Shown here: piece after piece, positions 1-5,407 of the stretch | Numbering within the stretch: the first letter of the stretch is position 1 | Layout: each line of letters begins with the position of its first letter | From: Pseudomonadota bacterium | GTDB taxonomy: Bacteria; Desulfobacterota; JADFVX01 | DNA length: 5,832 nt | Direction: 5' to 3' | Assembly: GCA_015222755.1 (NCBI GenBank) | Contig: JADFVX010000115.1 | Span: 1 to 5,832, forward strand | Translations under genes and position numbers: made by a program | Notes under the pieces: model-generated | Databases searched by the model: none | What the model was told of the DNA's origin: nothing | Seen by the model: only the letters and a program-made list of their open reading frames with translations

Positions 1-561
1 CCTTTATTTGAGGGCCTGTCCGAAGATGTCACTGAAGAAAACCTTCAGGCAAGGATTCGCGGCAACATCCTCATGGCTGTTTCAAACAAGCTTGGCAAGA
101 TGGTGCTTACCACAGGAAATAAGAGTGAGGTGGGCGTTGGCTACTCCACCCTTTATGGGGACATGGCCGGTGGTTTTAATGTCCTGAAAGATGTGCCGAA
201 GACAATGGTCTACCGCCTTGCCCGCCACAGGAATGAGAGTGCAGGGTTTGACCTTATCCCGGAAAACAGCATCACAAAACCGCCATCGGCTGAACTTCGT
301 CCCGACCAGACAGACCAGGACTCCCTCCCGGAGTATGAAATACTTGATGGAATACTGCAGCGTTACGTAGAGGAGGACCGGTCTGCCGGAGAGATAGTCG
401 CCGAGGGTTTTGATCCTGAAATAGTTGACAAGATAATCAGACTTGTCGATTGCAATGAGTACAAGCGCCGCCAGGCAGCACCTGGTGTCAAGATAACGCC
501 CAAAGCCTTTGGCCGGGATAGAAGGATGCCCATAGTAAATGGGTATAGGGGCAAGTACTGA
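1..561 (+). CDS. nadE: NAD+ synthase, C-terminal part (5' end outside window)
   Basis: The reading frame is open from the first base, so this is the last 186 residues of a longer protein; the ATG at 73 is internal. NadE makes NAD+ from deamido-NAD+ and ATP, using ammonia either directly or from glutamine, as the last step of cytoplasmic NAD synthesis. Visible family blocks are ENLQARIRGN, LTTGNKSE followed by GYSTLYGDMAGGF, the KDVPKT segment, KPPSAELRPDQTDQDSLP, and a C-terminal NEYKRRQAAPGVKIT and FGRDRRMPIVN. The N-terminal ATP-pyrophosphatase P-loop, and any glutaminase (CN-hydrolase) domain, would lie upstream and cannot be seen. The ENLQ(A/S)R block and the DRR-P-I ending resemble the long glutamine-dependent enzymes, but that subtype is an inference. 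The stop overlaps the rsmI start by one base (TGATG at 559-563), which points to translational coupling. Confidence 0.95.
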   Translation, partial: PLFEGLSEDVTEENLQARIRGNILMAVSNKLGKMVLTTGNKSEVGVGYSTLYGDMAGGFNVLKDVPKTMVYRLARHRNESAGFDLIPENSITKPPSAELRPDQTDQDSLPEYEILDGILQRYVEEDRSAGEIVAEGFDPEIVDKIIRLVDCNEYKRRQAAPGVKITPKAFGRDRRMPIVNGYRGKY

Positions 562-1406
562 TGTCGGCGACACTTTATATTGTATCAACACCTATCGGGA
601 ACCTCGGCGATATTACACTACGCGCCCTGGAGGTGCTTAAAGACGTAGATGTAGTCGCTGCCGAAGACACAAGACACTCCCGTAAGCTCTTTTCAAAATT
701 CGGGATCAAGACCCCGCTTATAAGCTACTTCGGAGCAAAGGAAGAGCTGAAATGCAAAGAGGTGATGAAGCTGCTTGCATCCGGAAAGGATGTTGCACTT
801 ATCTCCGATGCTGGAACACCGGGCATTTCAGATCCGGGCTTCGACCTTATCCGCGAAGTCATAAGGGAAGGGTATGGCCTGATCTCTATACCGGGCCCCT
901 CGGCAGTGATATCGGCCCTTACACTGTCAGGCCTGCCTACTGCAAGGTTTGTATTTGAGGGCTTTCTGCCCCCAAAAGGAAGCGCCAGAAAAAAGCGTCT
1001 TGAATCGCTTGTCGATGAGGAAAGAACACTTGTAATATATGAATCCCCCCGCAGGACATTGAAGACCTTAAGGGAACTTGCCAAGATCCTGGGTGACAGA
1101 CCCGCAGTACTGGCAAGGGAATTGACCAAATTATACGAGGAGCTTGTCAGAGGAAAGCTTTCTGATATAATAAAAAAGGTCGAAGCAACAGGCCTCAGAG
1201 GCGAGGTTGTTCTGGTGCTGGCCGGGTCTTGTAAAAAAACACAGAAAGAAACAGCAGGCCTGGATTCGATACTCCAGGAAATTGCCGGCAAGGGACTTTC
1301 ACTAAAAGACTCGGCTGAGCTTGCTTCATCTATGATAGATATGCCAAAACGAGCTGTTTACCAGGAACTTTTACGTATGAAGTCTGAGGGAGAAAAAAAA
1401 TGTTGA
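561..1406 (+). CDS. rsmI: 16S rRNA (cytidine-1402-2'-O)-methyltransferase
   Basis: RsmI uses S-adenosylmethionine to 2'-O-methylate C1402 in the decoding centre of 16S rRNA and belongs to the tetrapyrrole-methylase fold family. At 281 residues it matches the usual length. Visible motifs are LYIVSTPIGNLGDITLRAL (residues 5-23), the AEDTR signature (34-38), SDAGTPGISDPG (82-93), IPGPSA (110-115), FEGFLPPKG (132-140), and YESPRR followed by LARELTK in the second half. The C-terminal 45 residues form the usual short helical tail (GLSLKDSAELAS...KRAVYQELL). The start at 561 has an AGGGG ribosome site at 547-551, 9 nt upstream. One oddity: after LISY, where many homologues have a His-rich HEHN/HDHN segment, this protein reads FGAKEELK. 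The gene is coupled to nadE upstream (1-base overlap) and to the cytochrome gene downstream (7-base overlap). Confidence 0.96.
   Translation: MSATLYIVSTPIGNLGDITLRALEVLKDVDVVAAEDTRHSRKLFSKFGIKTPLISYFGAKEELKCKEVMKLLASGKDVALISDAGTPGISDPGFDLIREVIREGYGLISIPGPSAVISALTLSGLPTARFVFEGFLPPKGSARKKRLESLVDEERTLVIYESPRRTLKTLRELAKILGDRPAVLARELTKLYEELVRGKLSDIIKKVEATGLRGEVVLVLAGSCKKTQKETAGLDSILQEIAGKGLSLKDSAELASSMIDMPKRAVYQELLRMKSEGEKKC
1386..1392 (+). promoter_or_regulatory. Ribosome binding site inside the 3' end of rsmI
   Basis: GAGGGAG lies 7 nt before the ATG at 1400, separated from it by a run of A residues. It fixes the start of the tetraheme cytochrome inside the end of rsmI and supports that unusual overlapping start over any later Met codon. 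Confidence 0.75.
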
Positions 1407-2317
1407 GGACTTACTTTTTTATATGCCTGCTGCTGGGGATTTGTTTTGCATGCGCCCCTGCAAAAAAATGGAAAGAGGCCCATACTCCTGCCGATGATGC
1501 CTGTGTTCACTGCCACTACGATGTATACAAAGATTGGAAAATCGCATACCAGCCTTATAATGAGGCGGAAAAGACGGGAGGCTACGAACCGGTACATTCG
1601 CGTCCCATGTCTAAAGAGGATGTGGCAAAAAGAAGGAGCCATGCAACGGGGCAGGGTGATTGTGAGGATTGCCACAACATATTCATGCCGGATGAGATGT
1701 TGATTATTTCAGAACTGGGCAAATCTTTTGAAAATACCATGTACCAATTGTGCGGTCGTTGCCATGACAAGACTTTCAGAGAATGGAAGGGGAGTCGTTT
1801 TTTTGTCCAAGATACTTCATGTCTTATTTGCCATACCGACAAGCGTGACAAGCCCTTGGGAGATAAAGGGGGTTACTTTCACAATATATCAGGCCTTGAG
1901 GGTTTTGATGCAGACAAGTTAAGGCCTGCACTTATGCTTGAAAGACTCAAGGAAGCTGTTTCAATTAATGAGGATATCTGGATTGCTGAAAACAAGGTAA
2001 ATATCCTGCTTATTATAGCTAACAAAGGGGTGGGACATAACCTGCCTACAGATGCCTTGAATGCGTCTATACTCTTAAAAATGCAGATACGGGATTCCAA
2101 GGGAAGCAAGATTGATGAAAAAGAGCTTGTGGTAAGTGGAGGTGAAAAGGCTTCTATCTCTCCCGGAAAGGATGTCTATATTGAATCTGAAATGATTTTA
2201 CCTTCTAAGGGTAAGTACAGCCTGGAGATAACTGTCTATCATGCAGACAGAGAAAGAAAGAGCTACGACCAATTTGTCAGTATATTTAACAAAAAGGTAG
2301 AGCTTATATCAAAGTAG
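1400..2317 (+). CDS. Tetraheme c-type cytochrome, probable lipoprotein
   Basis: This 305-residue exported electron-transfer protein has a short hydrophobic signal (residues 4-17) ending in CFAC. C18 is the probable lipidated cysteine, although the -3 residue is Cys rather than the usual Leu. Four CxxCH heme sites follow: CVHCH (35-39), CEDCH (88-92), CGRCH (118-122) and CLICH (141-145). The stretch SHATGQGDCEDCH (80-92) has the H-x3-G-x2-CxxCH spacing seen in the cytochrome c554-type multiheme group. H66, H81 and H161 are candidate distal ligands, by inference. After about residue 190 comes a heme-free, probably beta-rich domain containing GVGHNLPTD (210-218), a motif I associate with C-terminal domains of several multiheme cytochromes. 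It has an internal ribosome site and starts 7 bases before rsmI ends. Hand counts give 46 G+C of 120 bases at 1921-2040, against 29 of 60 at 661-720. The electron partner is unknown. Confidence 0.88.
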   Translation: MLRTYFFICLLLGICFACAPAKKWKEAHTPADDACVHCHYDVYKDWKIAYQPYNEAEKTGGYEPVHSRPMSKEDVAKRRSHATGQGDCEDCHNIFMPDEMLIISELGKSFENTMYQLCGRCHDKTFREWKGSRFFVQDTSCLICHTDKRDKPLGDKGGYFHNISGLEGFDADKLRPALMLERLKEAVSINEDIWIAENKVNILLIIANKGVGHNLPTDALNASILLKMQIRDSKGSKIDEKELVVSGGEKASISPGKDVYIESEMILPSKGKYSLEITVYHADRERKSYDQFVSIFNKKVELISK

Positions 2318-2336
2318 GCACCGTGGAAAAGGCGGG

Positions 2337-2621
2337 TCAATACTTTATTTTGAAGCCCACATAATGTTCTTCCGGCTCTTCATTGTAAATTTCAAGGCCG
2401 GTAACCATAGCTGAAGGAGGACCTTGACGGCACCAGTCTATCGCCTTTTCTACTTTTTCCGGCGCACCCTTAAAGACGGCTTCTACTTTGCCATCAAGGC
2501 AATTTCTTACCCACCCTGAAAGACCAAGTTCAACAGCCATCTCCTTAGTATTTGCCCTGTAACAAACGCCCTGAACCCGGCCCGACATGATAAGTCGAAC
2601 ACACCTGGTCATATTTTTCAT
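2337..2621 (-). CDS. acyP: Acylphosphatase
   Basis: This small cytoplasmic enzyme hydrolyses the carboxyl-phosphate bond of acyl phosphates such as acetyl phosphate or 1,3-bisphosphoglycerate. Its 94 residues match the usual single-domain size. The signature SGRVQGVCYRANTKEMA (residues 13-29) carries the catalytic Arg (R22), and GLSGWVRN (33-40) carries the catalytic Asn (N40). The KVEAVFKG segment and the C-terminal aromatic ending GFKIKY also fit. Family members usually have Phe-Arg after Gly-Val-x; here it is Tyr-Arg, a common substitution. The first ATG is preferred over the Met at codon 4 because AGGA lies 6 nt before it. It follows the metallophosphoesterase by 46 nt with no terminator visible, so it is probably the last gene of the acs operon. 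Its stop is 19 nt from the stop of the convergent cytochrome gene. Confidence 0.95.
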   Translation of the reverse strand: MKNMTRCVRLIMSGRVQGVCYRANTKEMAVELGLSGWVRNCLDGKVEAVFKGAPEKVEKAIDWCRQGPPSAMVTGLEIYNEEPEEHYVGFKIKY

Positions 2622-2667
2622 CCCATATCCTGACAGAGAAAATGATTATTGATAAGCTCTGGCACTC

Positions 2668-3312
2668 TCAATCCTTGCACTCTACCCGGATAAAGCTCAT
2701 GTCAGGAATGCACATCGCGGTAAGAGTACCAAAATGGGGGAACACACAGCCCGTATCTATATTGACACCTGCCAGGCTTTCTTTAACATAGTATTCCTGG
2801 GGGGCTTTAACCGGGCAATGCCCGATAAGCTGCAGCTTTCCCACATCGGCAAGACTGCCACGGTTCCACAGGATATTGATATCGCCGTCCTCTTCAAGCC
2901 TGCAAGCACTTTCCAGTGTTTGCATCACCCCGACGCCTGCATGAGAAAGAATGAAATGCTCTGTTTCTATATAAAGAGGCATAGAACGGATATATTCCAG
3001 ATGGACGGCATCTATTCTCCCCTTATAATTGCTCAGGGTCTCCAGGCCGCCGTTACGGATAAAGACCCCATTCCCGTAGAGCCCGCCAGCATCAAGGTAG
3101 TCGAGCAACATATGCTCGTGATTTCCCATGACGGCACGAATCCCCCTCTCTATACAAATAGATAGAACGCGCCTGCTATGCGGCCCACGGTCAATAAGAT
3201 CTCCTGTAGTATAGACCTCGCTGCCTGAGGGGATCTTTTCAAGCAGCAGTTCCAGGCTATGGGCACAACCATGGACATCCCCTATAACGAAGATACCCTT
3301 ATCAACACTCAA
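2668..3312 (-). CDS. PPP-family metallophosphoesterase (Ser/Thr protein phosphatase 1-like)
   Basis: This is a 214-residue calcineurin-type phosphatase. All metal and phosphate motifs are present in order: GDVHG (11-15), GDLIDRGP (37-44), GNHE (63-66), HAG (124-126), GHCP (164-167) and NIDTG (184-188) ahead of GTLTAM. The length and the GDLIDRG/GNHE pattern match bacterial PphA/PrpA-like protein phosphatases better than ApaH diadenosine tetraphosphatase, which is about 270 residues, but a nucleotide substrate cannot be excluded. The start must be TTG at 3310-3312. The in-frame stop nearest upstream is the acs TAG itself, and there is no ATG or GTG between it and the first metal motif. The ribosome site is weak (AAGAG directly before the start, GGG about 10 nt before), so expression probably relies on ribosomes finishing acs, 12 nt away. 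Confidence 0.9.
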   Translation of the reverse strand: MSVDKGIFVIGDVHGCAHSLELLLEKIPSGSEVYTTGDLIDRGPHSRRVLSICIERGIRAVMGNHEHMLLDYLDAGGLYGNGVFIRNGGLETLSNYKGRIDAVHLEYIRSMPLYIETEHFILSHAGVGVMQTLESACRLEEDGDINILWNRGSLADVGKLQLIGHCPVKAPQEYYVKESLAGVNIDTGCVFPHFGTLTAMCIPDMSFIRVECKD

Positions 3313-3324
3313 CTCTTGTCTACC

Positions 3325-5277
3325 CTACTCTTCGTCCTCCCGGAGCTTGGCCAGTACAGACATATCCTCCAGCGTTGTTATATCCCCAACGGTCTCATTT
3401 CCGCTTGCAATATCTCTAAGCAGACGCCGCATTATCTTGCCGCTCCTCGTCTTGGGAAGATTGTCAGTGAACCTGAGATCATCGGGCCGTGCAATAGCGC
3501 CTATTTCCTTAACCACATGGAGGCGAAGGTCCTTCTTAAGGGCCTCCGATTCTTCTTGTCCCCCCTCAAGGGTAACAAAGGCCGCAATGGCCTGGCCCTT
3601 AAGATCATCAGGCCTGCCAACCACTGCAGCCTCAGCAACGGCGGGGTGACTGACAAGGGCGCTCTCTATTTCCATAGTCCCCAGCCTGTGACCGGAGACA
3701 TTCAGGACATCATCCACCCTGCCCATCACCCAGTAATACCCATCTTTATCCTTACGTGCGCCGTCTCCTGCAAAATAAACACCGGGAATATCAGACCAGT
3801 AGGTCTTGACATATCTTTCAGGGTCTCCATATATAGTCCTGAGCATGGAAGGCCATGGCTTCTTGATGACCAGATAACCGCCGTGGTCGGCATCAACAGG
3901 CTTGCCATCCTTGCTCAGCACATCGACTTCTATCCCAGGAAATGGCCTTGTCGCCGAACCGGGTTTAGTCTCCGTAGCACCAGGCAGAGGCGTTATCATA
4001 ACGGCCCCCGTCTCCGTCTGCCACCAGGTATCCACAATGGGACACTTTTCCTGCCCGATAACCCTGTGATACCACATCCAGGCCTCCGGGTTGATCGGTT
4101 CCCCTACAGAGCCAAGCAGTCTCAGGCTTGACAGGTCATGCTTATCGGGCCATTCACTGCCCCACTTCATAAAGGCCCTTATCGCCGTAGGCGCCGTATA
4201 AAAAATATTTACCTTATATTTTTCCACTATCTCCCAGAAACGGTCAGGGCCGGGGTAGTTGGGCGCCCCTTCATACATAAGGCTCGTTGCGCCATTGGAC
4301 AGTATCCCGTAGACGATATAGCTGTGCCCCGTCACCCAGCCTATATCCGCTGTGCACCAGTAAGTGTCCTCATCCTTAAGATCGAATATCCACTTGCTTG
4401 TCATATGCGACTGAAGAAGGTAGCCTCCAGTTGAGTGGACTATACCCTTTGGCTTACCTGTAGTCCCACTGGTATAAAGGATAAAAAGCGGGTGTTCCGA
4501 ATCAAGTGGCTCAGGGGGACAATCAGCAGAGGCCTCGGACATAAGGTCGTGCCACCAATGGTCCCGACCCTTCTTCATATTGCAGTCTGTGCCCGTTCTG
4601 CGGTATACAACTACATGCTCCACGCAGGGCGCACCATCGACGGCATCATCGACATTTTTCTTCAGCGGGATCTCATTGCCCTTACGATAGGACCCGTCTG
4701 CGGTTATTATTACCTTGGCCTCGGCATCATTGACCCTGTCCTTTATAGCCTCGGCTGAAAATCCACCGAAGATTATGCTGTGTGTTGCACCTATGCGGGC
4801 GCATGAAAGCATCGCTATTGCAAGCTCTGGCACCATACCCATGTATATTGCTACGCGGTCTCCCTTTTTAACGCCAAGACCTTTGAGCGCATTGGCAAAC
4901 TTGGAGACCTCACGATGCAGGTCCTGATAGGTGAGCACCCGCTCATCTCCCGGCTCCCCTTCCCAAATAATGGCGGCCTTGTTTTTACGCCAGCTGTCAA
5001 GGTGCCGGTCTATGCAGTTCTGGGTAATATTTATCTCGCCACCTACAAACCATTTTGCAAATGGGGGCTGCCAGTCAAGAACCTTCTCCCACTTTTTAAA
5101 CCAGACCAGTTCCTTCTCAGCAAGGTCTGCCCAGAAGGCCTCGGGGTCTTTTTCTGCCCTGGCATAGATCTCCTCGTACTCCGCCATGCTCTTTATATGG
5201 GCCTTTTCGCTAAACGCTTTGCCTGGTTTAAATGTCCGATCCTCGTGAAGAATAGATGTGATGTCTTTTTGTGACAT
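3325..5277 (-). CDS. acs: Acetyl-CoA synthetase (AMP-forming)
   Basis: Acs activates acetate with ATP to acetyl-AMP and then forms acetyl-CoA in the cytoplasm, feeding acetate into central metabolism. The 650 residues match the family length. Seen in order are the N-terminal Acs domain, the ATP loop YTSGTTGKPKG (268-278), WVTGHSY (314-320), GSVGEP (389-394), DTWWQTETG (416-424), the hinge and A8 motif GRVDDVLNVSGHRLG (519-533), and PKTRSGKIMRR (608-618). K614 is the catalytic lysine, which in this family is switched off by reversible acetylation. V315, T316, V391 and W419 correspond by motif to the acetate-pocket residues of Salmonella Acs, so acetate rather than a larger acid is the expected substrate. 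The ATG has an ideal AAGGAG site 7 nt upstream and a good promoter further up. It is the first gene of a probable operon with the phosphoesterase and acylphosphatase. Confidence 0.98.
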   Translation of the reverse strand: MSQKDITSILHEDRTFKPGKAFSEKAHIKSMAEYEEIYARAEKDPEAFWADLAEKELVWFKKWEKVLDWQPPFAKWFVGGEINITQNCIDRHLDSWRKNKAAIIWEGEPGDERVLTYQDLHREVSKFANALKGLGVKKGDRVAIYMGMVPELAIAMLSCARIGATHSIIFGGFSAEAIKDRVNDAEAKVIITADGSYRKGNEIPLKKNVDDAVDGAPCVEHVVVYRRTGTDCNMKKGRDHWWHDLMSEASADCPPEPLDSEHPLFILYTSGTTGKPKGIVHSTGGYLLQSHMTSKWIFDLKDEDTYWCTADIGWVTGHSYIVYGILSNGATSLMYEGAPNYPGPDRFWEIVEKYKVNIFYTAPTAIRAFMKWGSEWPDKHDLSSLRLLGSVGEPINPEAWMWYHRVIGQEKCPIVDTWWQTETGAVMITPLPGATETKPGSATRPFPGIEVDVLSKDGKPVDADHGGYLVIKKPWPSMLRTIYGDPERYVKTYWSDIPGVYFAGDGARKDKDGYYWVMGRVDDVLNVSGHRLGTMEIESALVSHPAVAEAAVVGRPDDLKGQAIAAFVTLEGGQEESEALKKDLRLHVVKEIGAIARPDDLRFTDNLPKTRSGKIMRRLLRDIASGNETVGDITTLEDMSVLAKLREDEE

Positions 5278-5284
5278 AGTCTCG

Positions 5285-5290
5285 CTCCTT
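5285..5290 (-). promoter_or_regulatory. Ribosome binding site of acs
   Basis: AAGGAG on the minus strand lies 7 nt before the ATG at 5277. This is a full-strength Shine-Dalgarno site that fixes the acs start. Confidence 0.85.
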
Positions 5291-5316
5291 AAATAATAAG
5301 ATTGTATATAACTAGC

Positions 5317-5344
5317 ATTCTAACAATACCCATATTAATGTCAA
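5317..5344 (-). promoter_or_regulatory. Sigma70-type promoter of acs
   Basis: On the minus strand a consensus -35 TTGACA (5344-5339) is followed after 16 nt by TAGAAT (5322-5317), which is five of six matches to the -10 consensus. Transcription would start near 5310, leaving a leader of about 33 nt that contains the ribosome site. The -35 lies inside the left arm of the palindrome at 5338-5358, so a protein bound there would be expected to block this promoter. The start point is inferred, not measured. Confidence 0.7.
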
Positions 5345-5358
5345 CTGTCAGTTGACAT
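5338..5358. promoter_or_regulatory. Perfect 21-bp palindrome, probable shared operator
   Basis: The left arm ATGTCAACTG and right arm CAGTTGACAT are exact inverted repeats of 10 bp around a single T at 5348. It lies between the divergent acs and cytochrome genes. It has no following T-run, and its loop is too short to be an RNA terminator, so a DNA-binding dimer is the likeliest user. Each arm contains a -35 hexamer pointing outward. The half-site orientation (TGTCAA left, TTGACA right) is the reverse of the TTGA-N-TCAA layout of CRP/FNR proteins. A TetR, GntR or MarR-type repressor would fit the size, but no family can be assigned from sequence alone. Confidence 0.75.
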
Positions 5359-5379
5359 GGACCTTACTATTTTGACAAT
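5352..5379 (+). promoter_or_regulatory. Candidate sigma70-type promoter of the cytochrome c gene
   Basis: A consensus -35 TTGACA (5352-5357) in the right arm of the palindrome is followed after 16 nt by GACAAT (5374-5379), four of six matches to the -10 consensus. This spacing mirrors the acs promoter on the other strand. The -10 is weaker than that of acs. A second TTGACA at 5372-5377 overlaps it and could be an alternative -35 or an extra regulator half-site. Confidence 0.45.
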
Positions 5380-5389
5380 ATAGGTACAC

Positions 5390-5395
5390 GAGGAG
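5390..5395 (+). promoter_or_regulatory. Ribosome binding site of the cytochrome c gene
   Basis: GAGGAG ends 12 nt before the ATG at 5408, which is longer than ideal. No other ATG, GTG or TTG lies in this frame between it and the upstream in-frame TAG at 5381-5383, so the start call holds. Confidence 0.55.
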
Positions 5396-5407
5396 TCATT
5401 TTTTGAG

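Noticed and set aside
82..591. Minus-strand open frame of 169 codons across nadE
   Set aside because: It lies opposite well-conserved NadE sequence and its translation has no recognisable motifs, so it is a shadow of the real gene.
1393..1400. Run of eight A at the end of rsmI as a programmed -1 frameshift site into the cytochrome frame
   Set aside because: The frame relation would allow it, but a fusion would bury the cytochrome signal peptide behind a cytoplasmic enzyme. A good ribosome site 7 nt upstream explains expression more simply.
2305..2350. Possible bidirectional terminator between the convergent genes (AAAGTA at 2311-2316 and TACTTT at 2341-2346)
   Set aside because: The arms are only 6 bp and A/T-rich with a 24-nt loop, so the hairpin would be unstable; not enough to call a terminator.
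3259..4131. Long plus-strand open frame opposite acs and the phosphoesterase (290 codons)
   Set aside because: It is antisense to a complete, motif-rich acs and phosphatase, its translation shows no recognisable family pattern, and it has no convincing ribosome site. The same holds for the shorter plus-strand frames across 4138-5274.
5301..5327. ATTGT / ACAAT 5-bp inverted repeat flanking the acs -10 box
   Set aside because: It is too short in an A/T-rich leader to stand out from chance; the 21-bp palindrome next to it is the convincing element.
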